Of a stretch of 64,000 nt of DNA, positions 17,894 through 27,356 are shown one piece after another. The notes under the pieces are model-generated. The model was not told the DNA's origin. It did not search any database and was given only the letters and a program-made list of their open reading frames with translations. This DNA comes from Luteimonas marina (GTDB lineage: Bacteria > Pseudomonadota > Gammaproteobacteria > Xanthomonadales > Xanthomonadaceae): NCBI RefSeq assembly GCF_007859325.1, contig NZ_VOHK01000001.1:310001-374000 (forward strand), written 5' to 3'. The position numbers were made by a program, and so were the translations under genes. How positions within the stretch are numbered: position 1 is the first letter of the stretch; each line of letters begins with the position of its first letter.

Positions 17894-18505
17894 ATGGCCG
17901 CGATCGCACTCCCGTCGGCATGGCGCAGCGTACCGAGGCTCGTCGGCCGCCATGCCGTGCTCGAACCGCTGCAGGCCGCGCATGCCGACGGCCTGCGCGC
18001 CGCGGTGGAGGGCAGCGGGCTCGACCGGCTCTGGTACACCAACGTGCCTGCGCCGGCGCGCGTGGCGGCCTACGTGGACGGCGCGCTGGAAGCGCAGGCG
18101 GCCGGCCGCGTGCTGGCCTTCGCGGTACGCGAGCCCGGCGGCGATGTCGTCGGCACGACCCGCTTCTACGGGCTGGAGCCGGAGGTGCCGAGGTTGCTGC
18201 TCGGCTACACCTGGTACGCCCCGCGCGTGCAGCGCACCGGCGTCAATACCGAATGCAAGCGGATGCTGCTGGAACACGCCTTCGACACGCTGGACTGCGC
18301 CAGCGTCGGCTTCGAGACCAGCTGGTTCAACCACGCCTCGCGTGCGGCCATCGCCCGGCTCGGCGCGAAACAGGATGGCGTGCTGCGCAACCACAAGCGC
18401 CACGCCGACGGTTCGCTGCGCGATACCGTGGTGTTTTCCATCCTCGACACGGAATGGCCGGCGGTGCGCCGGCACCTGCAGTCCCGACTGGACGATCATC
18501 CATGA
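17894..18505 (+). CDS. GNAT-family N-acetyltransferase
   Basis: A 203-residue RimJ/RimL-like acetyltransferase. It shows the pattern [17 protein letters not shown] at the N-terminus, then [23 protein letters not shown] and the region [29 protein letters not shown] typical of this subfamily (the latter part includes the acetyl-CoA loop and the W-FN/S-R end). Substrate unknown. It is embedded between the synthase-kinase and argC with 2-bp spacing and a 4-bp overlap, an order shared by xanthomonad arg clusters as I recall it. Confidence 0.88.
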   Translation: MAAIALPSAWRSVPRLVGRHAVLEPLQAAHADGLRAAVEGSGLDRLWYTNVPAPARVAAYVDGALEAQAAGRVLAFAVREPGGDVVGTTRFYGLEPEVPRLLLGYTWYAPRVQRTGVNTECKRMLLEHAFDTLDCASVGFETSWFNHASRAAIARLGAKQDGVLRNHKRHADGSLRDTVVFSILDTEWPAVRRHLQSRLDDHP

Positions 18506-19485
18506 GCAAGGCCCCCGTTTCCCTCGGCATCGTCGGCGCCCGCGGCCATACCGGCAGCGAGCTGATCCGGCTGGTCGCCGCGCACCCGCGGTTCGAACTG
18601 GCGTTCGTGTCCTCGCGCGAGCTGGACGGCCAGCGCGTGGCCGGACACAGCGACGCCTACACCGGCGATCTGTGCTTCGAGAACCTCGATGCCGACGCGG
18701 TGGCCGCGAAAGGCGCCGACGCCGTGGTCCTGGCCCTGCCCAACGGCAAGGCCGCACCCTATGTCGCGGCGCTGGATGCGGCGAAGCCGGACACGGTGAT
18801 CGTCGACCTGTCGGCCGACCATCGCTTCGACGAGCACTGGTACTACGGCCTGCCGGAACTGACCCGGGCGCGCTACGAAGGTTCGAAGCGCATCAGCAAT
18901 CCCGGCTGCTACGCGACCGCGATGGAACTGGCGATCGCGCCGGTGCTCGACCGGCTGGCCGGGCCGCCGCAGTGCTTCGGCGTGTCGGGCTATTCCGGCG
19001 CCGGCACGACGCCCTCGGACAAGAACAACGTCGAACTGCTGCGCGACAACCTGATGCCGTACGCGCTGGCCGAGCACATGCATGAGCGCGAGGTGTCGCG
19101 CCACCTCGGCGTGCCGGTCGAGTTCATGCCGCACGTGGCGCCGCACTTCCGCGGCATCACCATGACCGTGAACCTGTGGCTGCAGCAGCCGGTGAAAGTG
19201 GAGGACGTGCGGGCGCTGTACCGCGACCGCTACGCAGGCGAGCCGCTGCTGCGGGTGGGTGACGACGCGCCCTGGGTCAGCCGGATCGCCGGCAGGCATG
19301 GCGTCGAGATCGGCGGCTTCACCGTGGCGCCCGGCGGCAAGCGCCTGGTGGTCGTGTCCACGCTCGACAACCTGCTCAAGGGCGCGGCGACGCAGGCGAT
19401 GCAGAATCTCAACCTCGCATTCGGGTTCGACGAACTGGCCGGGATTCCGGCGGACGCATTCCTTTCGCAGGAGGACGGCCGATGA
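18502..19485 (+). CDS. argC: N-acetyl-gamma-glutamyl-phosphate reductase
   Basis: A 327-residue NADPH-dependent reductase giving N-acetylglutamate semialdehyde. N-terminal Rossmann motif [16 protein letters not shown], the active-site Cys in [14 protein letters not shown] (about residue 135), and the catalytic His in [11 protein letters not shown]. The start overlaps the GNAT stop (ATGA) and its own stop overlaps argH, so the genes are tightly coupled. Confidence 0.96.
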   Translation: MSKAPVSLGIVGARGHTGSELIRLVAAHPRFELAFVSSRELDGQRVAGHSDAYTGDLCFENLDADAVAAKGADAVVLALPNGKAAPYVAALDAAKPDTVIVDLSADHRFDEHWYYGLPELTRARYEGSKRISNPGCYATAMELAIAPVLDRLAGPPQCFGVSGYSGAGTTPSDKNNVELLRDNLMPYALAEHMHEREVSRHLGVPVEFMPHVAPHFRGITMTVNLWLQQPVKVEDVRALYRDRYAGEPLLRVGDDAPWVSRIAGRHGVEIGGFTVAPGGKRLVVVSTLDNLLKGAATQAMQNLNLAFGFDELAGIPADAFLSQEDGR

Positions 19486-20774
19486 GCGACCTGCTGTGGC
19501 AGAAGCCCGGCGTGACCGTGGACGCCGGGATCCAGCGCTTCCTCGCCGGCGACGACGTGCTGCTCGACCGCGAGTTCTTCCTGCACGACATCCAGGCCAG
19601 CGCCGCGCACGCGGAAGGCCTGCAGCGCATCGGCATCCTCTCGGGGGATGAGCTCGACAGCCTCAAGCGCGAGCTCGCGCAGCTGGCCGACGACTTCCGC
19701 GCCGGCGGTTTCGTGCTCGACGAGCGCTACGAGGACGGCCATTCCGCGATCGAGGCGCGCCTGACCGAACGCCTCGGCGACGCCGGTCGCAAGATCCACA
19801 CCGGCCGCAGCCGCAACGACCAGGTGCTGGTGGCGACGCGCCTGTGGCTGAAGGAAAAGCTGGCGCGCGTGGCGCGGCTGGGGCGCGAGATCGCGCGGGT
19901 GGCGCTCGACCGCGCGCGGGCCGAGCGCGACCTTCCGTTGCCCGGCTATACCCACATCCAGCGCGCCGTGGTGTCCTCGGCGGGCATGTGGTGGGCCGGC
20001 TGGGCCGAGGCCTTCATCGACGATGCGGTCCGCGCCGCCGACACGCTGAAGCTGGTGGACTGCAATCCGCTGGGCACTGCCGCCGGCTACGGCGTCAACC
20101 TCGGGCTCGATCGCGAACACACGACGCAGGCGCTCGGTTTCGCGCGCATGCAGGTCAGTCCGATCTACGCCCAGCTGTCCCGCGGCAAGTTCGAACTGGC
20201 CGCGCTGGAGGCGCTCGGCAGCGCCACGCTCGACCTGCGCCGTATCGCCTGGGACCTGTCGCTGTTCACCAGCGCCGAGTTCGGCTTCGTCGCGCTGCCG
20301 TCGCAATACACGACCGGCAGCTCGATCATGCCCAACAAGCGCAATCCCGACGTGATCGAACTGATGCGCGCCACGCACGCCAGTGTCGCCGCGGCGCGCA
20401 CCGAGATCGAGCAGCTGCTGTCGCTGCCCTCTGGCTACCACCGCGACCTGCAGGCCAGCAAGGGCGCGATCTTCCACGGCTTCGGCCGCGGCCTGGCGGC
20501 GCTGGAGCTGCTGCCGGCGCTGCTGGCCAACCTCGAATGGCGCGAGGCGCAACTGCGCGCGGCGATCGATTCTGGCATGTACGCCACCGACGTGGCGGTG
20601 GAAGCCGCCGTCGCCGGCGTGCCGTTCCGCGAGGCCTACAAGGCCGCCGCGGCGTCCGCCGACAGCGCCGGGCAGGGACGCACGCCGGAAGGCAGCCTCG
20701 CCGCGCGCGTCTCGCCCGGTGCCGCGGCGGACCTGCGCCTCGACGAACTGCAGGCCCGCTGGGAGGCGCTGTGA
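19482..20774 (+). CDS. argH: Argininosuccinate lyase
   Basis: A 430-residue member of the fumarase/aspartase superfamily that releases arginine and fumarate. Signature [17 protein letters not shown] (about residues 280-296) is intact, with [10 protein letters not shown] near residue 105 and the catalytic His in [10 protein letters not shown]. Slightly shorter than the E. coli enzyme (457). Overlaps argC by 4 bp and the following YciI-like gene by 4 bp (GTGA). Confidence 0.96.
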   Translation: MSDLLWQKPGVTVDAGIQRFLAGDDVLLDREFFLHDIQASAAHAEGLQRIGILSGDELDSLKRELAQLADDFRAGGFVLDERYEDGHSAIEARLTERLGDAGRKIHTGRSRNDQVLVATRLWLKEKLARVARLGREIARVALDRARAERDLPLPGYTHIQRAVVSSAGMWWAGWAEAFIDDAVRAADTLKLVDCNPLGTAAGYGVNLGLDREHTTQALGFARMQVSPIYAQLSRGKFELAALEALGSATLDLRRIAWDLSLFTSAEFGFVALPSQYTTGSSIMPNKRNPDVIELMRATHASVAAARTEIEQLLSLPSGYHRDLQASKGAIFHGFGRGLAALELLPALLANLEWREAQLRAAIDSGMYATDVAVEAAVAGVPFREAYKAAAASADSAGQGRTPEGSLAARVSPGAAADLRLDELQARWEAL

Positions 20775-21040
20775 ACGCGCCGGCGACGCGCTACCTGGTG
20801 CTGCTGATGCGGCGGCCCGGTTTCGACGAGGCCCTGGTCGCGCCGCACCTGGCCTTCCTCGACGGGCTGCGCGCCGATGGCCTGCTGGAGCTGACAGGCG
20901 GCTTCGGCGACCGCAGCGGCGGCGCCTACCTGCTGCGCGGGGTGGCGGATCTCGATGCGGCGAAGGCCATCGTCGAACGCGACCCGCTGGCGATCCACGG
21001 CGCGTCGGACATCGTCGTCCACGAGTGGAACACGCGCTGA
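20771..21040 (+). CDS. YciI-family protein
   Basis: An 89-residue YCII-domain protein starting at GTG 20771, which overlaps the argH stop. It has the ferredoxin-like pattern [26 protein letters not shown] with the conserved His, and the ending FxxRDPLxxHG ([12 protein letters not shown]) typical of the family. YciI-like proteins bind small ligands and may have hydrolase or dehalogenase-like chemistry; the role here is unknown. It lies 4 bp before proB. Confidence 0.88.
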   Translation: MNAPATRYLVLLMRRPGFDEALVAPHLAFLDGLRADGLLELTGGFGDRSGGAYLLRGVADLDAAKAIVERDPLAIHGASDIVVHEWNTR

Positions 21041-21044
21041 GCCG

Positions 21045-22184
21045 ATGAACACGCACGCCTTCTCCGAACAGCGCCTGCCGCCCTGGCGGCGCGCCGTGCT
21101 GAAGGTCGGCAGCAGCCTGCTGGCCGCGAACGGCGGCGGACTGTCGACCGAGTACGCGCAGGCCATCGCCGGTTTCGTCGTCGCCTCGCACAAGGCCGGG
21201 CGCGAGGTGGTGGTGGTGTCCTCGGGTGCGGTCGCGGCCGGCCGCGCGATCATGCGCGAGCAGCCGCACGACGGCGCCGAGATGGCCGAGCGCCAGGCGC
21301 TGGCCGCGCTGGGGCAGGCGCGGCTGATCGGCTTCTGGCAGGGCCTGCTCGACCGCCAGGTGGCGCAGGTGCTGCTGACCCACGACGACCTGCGCAACCG
21401 CCGCCGCTACCTCAACGCCCGCGCCACGCTGTCGGCGCTGCTGCGCCATCGCGCGGTGCCGGTGGTGAACGAGAACGACACGGTCTCGGTCGACGAGCTC
21501 AAGCTGGGCGACAACGACAATCTCGCCGCGATCGTCGCTGCGCTGGTCGATGCCGACGTGCTGTTCATCGCCACCGACATCGACGGCCTGTACGACGCCG
21601 ATCCGCGCCGCCATCCGGACGCGCGCCCGGTGGAGGTGGTGCCGCAGCTCACGCCCGCGCTGCTCTCGGCCGCAGGCGGTACCGGCAGCGCGATCGGCAC
21701 CGGCGGCATGCGCACCAAGCTCGAAGCGGCGCAGCGCGCCTCCGCCGCGGGCGTGGCGACGGTGCTGTTCAACGGCACCCGCGCCGACGTGCTGGAAGCG
21801 CTGGCGCAGGACCGCCTGCGCGGCACGCGCATCCATGCGCTGCGCAGCCGCGTGGCCGTGCGCAAGCACTGGCTGCAGAACGCGCCGGCGGAGCCGGGCG
21901 GCGTCGTCGTCGACGCCGGCGCGGCCAATGCGCTGGTGGAGAAGGGCGCCTCGCTGCTGCCGGGGGGCGTGGTCACGGCCGAGGGCGATTTCCGTCGCGG
22001 CGACATGGTCGAGGTGCTGCTGCGCGACGAGCGCGGCACCCGTCGCGTCGCGCGCGGCGTCAGCCAGTATTCCGCTGCCGACATCCGTCGCGTCGCGCGC
22101 CGCCATTCGCGCGACATCGAATCCATCCTCGGCTACAGCTATGGCGATACGATCGTGCATCGCGACGATTTGATGCTGTTGTAG
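21045..22184 (+). CDS. proB: Glutamate 5-kinase
   Basis: A 379-residue enzyme phosphorylating glutamate in proline synthesis. N-terminal amino-acid kinase domain (VLKVGSSLLA, VVVVSSGAVAAGRAIM, VPVVNENDTVSVDELKLGDN, FIATDIDGLYDADPR) and a C-terminal PUA domain (about residues 285-370). The start ATG 21045 follows the YciI-like stop by 4 bp. The proline pair is attached to the arg run, both pathways drawing on glutamate. Confidence 0.96.
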   Translation: MNTHAFSEQRLPPWRRAVLKVGSSLLAANGGGLSTEYAQAIAGFVVASHKAGREVVVVSSGAVAAGRAIMREQPHDGAEMAERQALAALGQARLIGFWQGLLDRQVAQVLLTHDDLRNRRRYLNARATLSALLRHRAVPVVNENDTVSVDELKLGDNDNLAAIVAALVDADVLFIATDIDGLYDADPRRHPDARPVEVVPQLTPALLSAAGGTGSAIGTGGMRTKLEAAQRASAAGVATVLFNGTRADVLEALAQDRLRGTRIHALRSRVAVRKHWLQNAPAEPGGVVVDAGAANALVEKGASLLPGGVVTAEGDFRRGDMVEVLLRDERGTRRVARGVSQYSAADIRRVARRHSRDIESILGYSYGDTIVHRDDLMLL

Positions 22185-22309
22185 TGAAAGTTGGCGGTTG
22201 ATGGTTGCTGGCTGTTGCCGTTGCCCGTCGCTTTCGGTGGTATGGAGATCGAACCGTCCACCCTGTTTCCATCAACTGCCAGTTACCAATTACCAATTAT
22301 TAGCCGCAA

Positions 22310-23566
22310 ATGACCGACATCCGCCAACTCGCCCTCCAATGCCGAGACGCCGCGCAGGCGGTCGCCGCGCTGTCGACCGATGCCAGGAACGCCATGCTGC
22401 TGGCCATGGCGGACGCGCTGGAAGCCGATGCCCCGGCCATCCTCGCCGCCAACGCCGGGGACCTGCAGGCGGCGAGGGAAAAGGGCGTGGCGGCGGCGAT
22501 GCTCGACCGGCTGCGCCTCGACGACTCGCGTCTGTCGGGCATCGCCTCGGCGCTGCGTGAGGTGGCGGCGCTGCCCGATCCCGTCGGCCAGATCACGCGC
22601 CGCGAGACCCGCCCCAACGGCATCGAGGTCGAGCGCGTGCGCACGCCGCTGGGCGTGGTGGCGATGATCTACGAGGCACGCCCGAACGTGACCGCCGACG
22701 CCGCGGCGCTGTGCCTGAAGGCCGGCAACGGCGTGATCCTGCGCGGCGGCAGCGAGGCGATCCGCTCCAACCTGGCGATCACGGCCGCGCTGCAGCGTGC
22801 GCTCGAAGCCGCGGGCGTACCGGCCGCCGCGCTGACCCTGGTCGAGGACCTGCGCCGCGAAACCATGCTGGAGCTGCTGCAGCTGACCGACATCGTCGAC
22901 CTCGCGATCCCGCGCGGCGGGGAGGGCCTGATCCGCTTCGTCGCCGAACACGCGCGCGTGCCGGTGATCAAGCACTACAAGGGCGTCTGCCACCTGTTCG
23001 TCGACGCCGACGCCGACCAGGACCTCGCCCTGCGCCTGCTGGTCGACGGCAAGGTCTCGCGCCCCAGCGCCTGCAATGCGCTGGAGACGCTGCTGGTGCA
23101 CGCCGACATCGCCGACGCCTTCCTGCCGCGCGCCGCGGATGCGATGCGCGCGCACGGCGTGGAGCTGCGCGGCGATGCCGCGACGCAGGCGATCGTGCCG
23201 GATGTGGTGCCGGCGACGGAGGAGGACTACGACGCCGAGTACCTCGACCTGGTCATCGCCGTGCGCGTGGTCGATTCCCTCGATGCCGCGATCGCCCACA
23301 TCCGCCGCCACGGCTCCGACCATACCGAGGTGATCGCCACGCGCGACGAGGCCAGCGCGGCGAAGTTCGTCCAGGCGCTGCGTTCGGCGGTGGTGATGGT
23401 CAACGCCTCCTCGCGCTTCAGTGACGGCGGCGAACTCGGCCTGGGCGCCGAGATCGGCATCTCCACCACGCGCCTGCATTCCTATGGCCCGATGGGCCTG
23501 GAGGCGCTGACGGTCGAGCGCTTCGTCGTGCGTGGCGCCGGCCAGACTCGCAATCTCCACGGCTGA
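22310..23566 (+). CDS. proA: Glutamate-5-semialdehyde dehydrogenase (gamma-glutamyl phosphate reductase)
   Basis: A 418-residue ALDH-fold enzyme reducing gamma-glutamyl phosphate to glutamate semialdehyde. Motifs: [36 protein letters not shown], and the catalytic Cys in [15 protein letters not shown]. It lies 125 bp after proB; the gap holds TTACCAATTACCAATTATTAG shortly before the start and no gene. Last core gene before the conjugative element. Confidence 0.96.
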   Translation: MTDIRQLALQCRDAAQAVAALSTDARNAMLLAMADALEADAPAILAANAGDLQAAREKGVAAAMLDRLRLDDSRLSGIASALREVAALPDPVGQITRRETRPNGIEVERVRTPLGVVAMIYEARPNVTADAAALCLKAGNGVILRGGSEAIRSNLAITAALQRALEAAGVPAAALTLVEDLRRETMLELLQLTDIVDLAIPRGGEGLIRFVAEHARVPVIKHYKGVCHLFVDADADQDLALRLLVDGKVSRPSACNALETLLVHADIADAFLPRAADAMRAHGVELRGDAATQAIVPDVVPATEEDYDAEYLDLVIAVRVVDSLDAAIAHIRRHGSDHTEVIATRDEASAAKFVQALRSAVVMVNASSRFSDGGELGLGAEIGISTTRLHSYGPMGLEALTVERFVVRGAGQTRNLHG

Positions 23567-23617
23567 GTCGGCGAGTCCCGGCGCCCGAGTTGGATGGGAG
23601 AAACCGGAAAGAAGGCC

Positions 23618-23692
23618 TGTCATTTCGACCGCAGGGAGAAATCTCCTATCCAGCGCGCCGGAAGAGTATTTCTCCCTGCGGTCGAAATGACA
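23618..23692. repeat. 25-bp inverted repeat downstream of proA
   Basis: Arms 23618-23642 and 23668-23692 are exact complements (TGTCATTTCGACCGCAGGGA at the outer end). It shares its tip with the repeat at 4667-4707 and can form a long hairpin that may terminate the proBA transcript. Confidence 0.8.
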
Positions 23693-24057
23693 TGGACATG
23701 GACAAGGACACGGACACGAGGTACGGACGAGGGCAAGGACGACAGGAGTGCGCTGAACGCAGGAGCCGCCGGGATCGCCGGCCGCAGGGCGTCCGCCACC
23801 CGAACCGGCGAAGAATCCAAAAAAGTTCTGGTGTCAAGTCCTTTGTGCAAATCACGCAGGACTTGAAACCGTATATGGGACAGTAGGTTAGCTCTTTTCT
23901 CGGCCACTTTGGCGCGGTGTGGCTTCGTGGGCTAGGAGCCACATAGGAGCGTTGGGAGAGAAAGCCACATCGCACTGTGTCGTGCTGGATTGCCGAGGGA
24001 CGGCGGGCTTGTCTTGTCATCATAGCCCAGGCGGCTCTTGGCGGCATCCAGAATGAA

Positions 24058-24084
24058 GAACGCGCAGCCTTGGGCTGCGCGTTC
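24058..24084 (-). terminator. Terminator-like hairpin ending the trb operon
   Basis: A 12-bp stem (GAACGCGCAGCC with GGCTGCGCGTTC, 3-nt loop) lies 33 bp downstream of the DUF2274 stop. On the minus strand it is followed by TTCATT, a weak U tract. Confidence 0.65.
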
Positions 24085-24116
24085 GATGGATGTTGCTGGG
24101 CAGGCTTCGAGGGCCA

Positions 24117-24359
24117 TCACGTCGGCTTGGACGGCACGCTCCGCGTCGTGGTGCCCTTCCTGAATCCCCGATCCCCCGCCATGAACGCCTCCAGCATGTG
24201 CGGGATCAACTTCTCGGCATCGACGGCCTCGCCATACGCCTGCGCGTGCAGCGCGGCGTAGCGGTCGAGGTCGGCTTTCAAGCTGGCCGGGCAGGCAAAG
24301 GTCAGCTTGACGCTCTCGGTCTTGGGCAGCGGCCCTAGCCGCAGTTTCTTCGTGTTCAT
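24117..24359 (-). CDS. DUF2274 domain-containing protein
   Basis: An 80-residue protein: KLRLGPLPKTESVKLTFACP then an alpha-helical part (LKADLDRYAALHAQAYGE) that resembles a ribbon-helix-helix fold. DUF2274 genes normally follow trbI in Tn4371-type elements, and this one overlaps the trbI stop by 4 bp. Function unknown, possibly a DNA-binding regulator. It is the last gene of the element on this side. Confidence 0.85.
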   Translation of the reverse strand: MNTKKLRLGPLPKTESVKLTFACPASLKADLDRYAALHAQAYGEAVDAEKLIPHMLEAFMAGDRGFRKGTTTRSVPSKPT

Positions 24360-25630
24360 TGGGAAGCTCCCCGGTTGAAGAACAGCGGCTGGCACGGCCG
24401 CAGCACCAGATCCCGGTTCACGATGACGCGAACCGGCAGGCCCGGCCTAATGGTCAGCGTCGGCTGGATGTCCATGTTGCGCCGGGTGATCTCCTGACCC
24501 ACCTGATTGATGCTGTCCTGGGCGCTGTCGCGCCCCGCGATGACGATGCGGTTGCCGTCCTGGCGGTTCTCTGGCGCGGCCAACTCGGCGCCTACGCCCA
24601 GCAGCGTCGTCAGCACGGCGCCCGCGACGATGCGATTCCAATGCCAGTCCACGTCGTCTTCCAGGCCGGCGTAGCCGGCTGGATCGGTGCCGACAAGGTT
24701 GTCGAGCGTCAGCGAGGACGTATCGGGCAGGATGACCCGGTTCCACACCACCTGCACGCGGCTCTGCCCGTAGCTGACCTGGCTGTTGTATTTACCCAGG
24801 ATGCGCGACCCCTGCGGGATCAACAGGAACTTGCCCGTGGCCGAGTCATAGACCGGCTCCGTCACCGTGGCGATCACGTCGCCTGGCAAGTCCGACTTGA
24901 TGCCCGTCACCAGCGCGCCCGCAATCACCGTTCCGGCCATGACCTGATACGGCGAGGCCGGCATTTTCAGGTTTCCGGAATTGCGGGTTTCCATAGAGCC
25001 GCCTTTCAGGAACGCCTCTTTCTGGTCTTGCCGGTTTTGCACAGCTGTCGGATCGGCAGGCTGGGGCGCCGCCGAGGCCGGCCCAGCCGCGAGCGGGTCG
25101 AAGGCCGCGAGCGTGTTGGCAGCACCAGGCACACCCGGCGGCGCCACCGTGGCCGTGGCGGCGGCCTGGCCCTGGCCGCCCGAGCGGAAAAACACCGACG
25201 AAGCCGCTGCGGCTTCCGCCTCCTTGCGCAAGGCGTCGTTGGGATCGTGGCCGGGGGCCGCGTAAGCGGCCACGGCGGACTGCTGCGAGTTCACGATGGC
25301 CGGGCCAAGATCGCCCGGCAGTGGCGGCCCCAGCTCGGGCACCTTCGGCGGCAGCTTCGAGTAGTCGGACGGCAGGCCGTCCAGCCCTTCGGACTTCGAG
25401 ACGCGATCGACGTTGTAAAGCTCGGTCTGCTCGCCCGCGCCGCGCCGGTGCGGTTGCAATGACCAGATCGTGGCCCCGAGCACGGCGACCGACAGGCCGC
25501 CGACGAGGACGGCCAGCGTGCGCCGGTTCAACCGGGTCACGGCACGCGGCTGGGCGCGAAGCGCCACCGCCTCGGGCGCGACCTTGCCTGCCTGCCGCGT
25601 GGCGAGGTCGGGGGTATCGTCCTGGCTCAT
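24356..25630 (-). CDS. trbI: Conjugal transfer protein TrbI (VirB10 family)
   Basis: A 424-residue VirB10-like protein that spans inner and outer membranes in the type IV secretion core. One N-terminal membrane helix (LAVLVGGLSVAVLGATIW, about residues 39-56), a Pro/Ala-rich periplasmic linker (about 60-230), then the beta-barrel domain with VIAGALVTGIKSDLPGDVIA and the conserved end LTIRPGLPVRVIVNRDLVL. It starts 2 bp after the trbG stop. Confidence 0.95.
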   Translation of the reverse strand: MSQDDTPDLATRQAGKVAPEAVALRAQPRAVTRLNRRTLAVLVGGLSVAVLGATIWSLQPHRRGAGEQTELYNVDRVSKSEGLDGLPSDYSKLPPKVPELGPPLPGDLGPAIVNSQQSAVAAYAAPGHDPNDALRKEAEAAAASSVFFRSGGQGQAAATATVAPPGVPGAANTLAAFDPLAAGPASAAPQPADPTAVQNRQDQKEAFLKGGSMETRNSGNLKMPASPYQVMAGTVIAGALVTGIKSDLPGDVIATVTEPVYDSATGKFLLIPQGSRILGKYNSQVSYGQSRVQVVWNRVILPDTSSLTLDNLVGTDPAGYAGLEDDVDWHWNRIVAGAVLTTLLGVGAELAAPENRQDGNRIVIAGRDSAQDSINQVGQEITRRNMDIQPTLTIRPGLPVRVIVNRDLVLRPCQPLFFNRGASQ

Positions 25631-25632
25631 GG

Positions 25633-26631
25633 TCAGTTCCTCCGTGCCACGCCATCCGTGCGCTCGATCCGCACCACGTCGCCCTTGTCACCGCCCAGGC
25701 GCAACTCTGCCGCGCCAAACAGGCGATCCACGATGTAGTACGGCGAACGGAAGCGGTAGTTCACCAGTTGCCCGTCGCCTTCCGGCCCGATCACGAACAG
25801 CGGCGGCAGTTCGCCTTGCGCGATGCCGGCGGGGAACTGGATATAGACCTTCTGCCCGTCGTCGAAAGCGCGCAGCGGCTTCCACGACGGATTGCTGCCG
25901 CCGATCGCGTAGCGAAAGCGCAGGTTCTCCAGCGACAGGCCGCTATCCACCGGCGCGGCGGCGCTGGCCGCTTGCGCCTGGCGCTGCAAGGCCAGCATCC
26001 GGTCGCGCGGGTACTCCCAGGACACCGACGCCATCCACGTCTTTTCCGTGGAAGTCAGTTCCAGCAGGTACGTCCTCCGGCTGGTGATGATGACCAGATT
26101 GGTCTTGAGGCCCGAGCGGATCGGCTTGACCAGCACGTTGACGCGCAAGTCGGCACCGCTGCCGCTGGACGTGTCGCCCACGATCCAGCGCACGGTATCG
26201 CCGGCGGCCACCGTCACCAGCTCCTCGCCCGGCTGCAAGGCAACCATCGTCACCCGGCCCACGGCCGCATAGACCTGATACAGCGCGCCATCGGTGAAGG
26301 GCCACACCTGAATCGCGTTGACGTAGCCCTCGCGCGTGGGCGCGACACGCGCCTCGGCATTGGCGCGTGAAACGCGCACCTTCTCGTCGGCCGGCTCGGG
26401 CGTGGGCTTGGCGTCCTCGGCCTCGGGTGCCGGCATCAACTGCGCCGGCATCGGCAGCACCTCGGGCACGGCCACAACCTCCACGGGCGCGGGCGGCTCC
26501 GGCATCGGCTGGGCCTGCACCGGCACCGGCTCATCGAGCGAGATGGTCGGCGGCGGCTTGCCTTGCGTGGCGCAGCCCGCCAGGGCAACAAGCATCAACG
26601 GCAAAGCGTAAAAGCGGAAAGACAGGTTCAT
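25633..26631 (-). CDS. trbG: Conjugal transfer protein TrbG (VirB9 family)
   Basis: A 332-residue outer-membrane-complex component. Lipoprotein-type signal (LPLMLVALAGCATQ, lipobox LAGC), a Pro/Glu-rich segment (about residues 25-95), then the VirB9/CagX domain with YQVYAAVGRVTMVALQPGE and WIVGDTSSG, ending FRSPYYIVDRLFGAAELRLG. ATG 26631 overlaps the trbF stop by 4 bp. The frame is open far upstream through trbF but that part is a shadow. Confidence 0.95.
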   Translation of the reverse strand: MNLSFRFYALPLMLVALAGCATQGKPPPTISLDEPVPVQAQPMPEPPAPVEVVAVPEVLPMPAQLMPAPEAEDAKPTPEPADEKVRVSRANAEARVAPTREGYVNAIQVWPFTDGALYQVYAAVGRVTMVALQPGEELVTVAAGDTVRWIVGDTSSGSGADLRVNVLVKPIRSGLKTNLVIITSRRTYLLELTSTEKTWMASVSWEYPRDRMLALQRQAQAASAAAPVDSGLSLENLRFRYAIGGSNPSWKPLRAFDDGQKVYIQFPAGIAQGELPPLFVIGPEGDGQLVNYRFRSPYYIVDRLFGAAELRLGGDKGDVVRIERTDGVARRN

Positions 26632-27332
26632 GGTTTTGCTCCTTCGGAAGAATCCAGCTCGCGGCTCCAGGAAAGGCCGTTGACGTAGATGCCCAGCGGG
26701 TTCTTGCGCAGGCGTTCTTCGGTGCGCGGCGGCTGGAGCACGATGGACACCACGGCCGTCCACCGTTCCAGGCCCGCCGCAGCGCCGTTGACGTAGCGGC
26801 GTTCCGTCCAGCGCACGTTGAAAGACGTGTCGCTGGCACGCACGACGCTGGTGATCTGCACCGTCACCGACTCCTTTCCGATGCGCGCGAACGGGTCGTT
26901 GACCCGCGCGTAGTCGTTGAGCACGGCCGCGCCTTTGTCGGTCGTGTAGTCGTAGGCGTCCAGCCAGTTCTGGCGGACGACGATGGGGTCGATGGACAGC
27001 GAGCGCACCAGCGTCACGAAGCGCGCGATGTGGTGCGCCGTCTGCGCATCGTTGGGCCGGTACGGCGTGGCGGCTTCGCCCACGGCGCGCACCTGGCCCG
27101 CGTTGTCCACCTCCACGACGTAGGGCGTGACGATGGATTGCGCCGAGCGCCACACCAGTCCGCCGGCCATCAGCAGCGCGAGCGTGAGGCAGCCGAAGGC
27201 CATGAATCGCCAGTTCTTGGCCTGGACGCGGGCCGAGCCGATACGGTCGTCCCACACCTGGCCGGCGGTTTGGTACGGCGTGGCAGGCTGCGGCGTGTCG
27301 GCGTAGCGCACCTGCGGTTTCTTGAATCGCAT
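26628..27332 (-). CDS. trbF: Conjugal transfer protein TrbF (VirB8 family)
   Basis: A 234-residue bitopic inner-membrane protein. A cytosolic N-terminus (RFKKPQVRYADTPQPATPYQ), one membrane helix (AFGCLTLALLMAGGLVW, about residues 45-61), then a periplasmic NTF2-like VirB8 domain (VTPYVVEVDNAGQVRAV, FNVRWTERRYVNG). Bridges the TrbI/TrbG core to inner-membrane parts. Confidence 0.95.
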   Translation of the reverse strand: MRFKKPQVRYADTPQPATPYQTAGQVWDDRIGSARVQAKNWRFMAFGCLTLALLMAGGLVWRSAQSIVTPYVVEVDNAGQVRAVGEAATPYRPNDAQTAHHIARFVTLVRSLSIDPIVVRQNWLDAYDYTTDKGAAVLNDYARVNDPFARIGKESVTVQITSVVRASDTSFNVRWTERRYVNGAAAGLERWTAVVSIVLQPPRTEERLRKNPLGIYVNGLSWSRELDSSEGAKP

Positions 27333-27356
27333 GGTCAGTTCTCCTTGTGAATCGCG

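Larger units (their letters stand above)
23567..24116. other. 550-bp junction region between chromosome and conjugative element
   Basis: No credible gene. From the left it holds a chromosomal inverted repeat (23618-23692), a GGACA-rich stretch of imperfect repeats (about 23695-23750), a 9-bp inverted repeat TCAAGTCCT/AGGACTTGA (23834-23842 with 23858-23866), a second short inverted repeat GTGGCT/AGCCAC (23919-23942), and the hairpin ending the trb transcript (24058-24084). The left end of the element must lie in this interval, probably after 23.8 kb where known chromosomal repeat families stop. The att core cannot be fixed without the other end. TCCAAAAAAGTTC at about 23815-23827 is the only T/A-run near the expected T-rich att core of this family. 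Confidence 0.55.

Noticed and set aside
23694-23760. GGACA-rich stretch considered as a coding or satellite repeat
   Set aside because: Short, imperfect and without frame; only noted as part of the junction.
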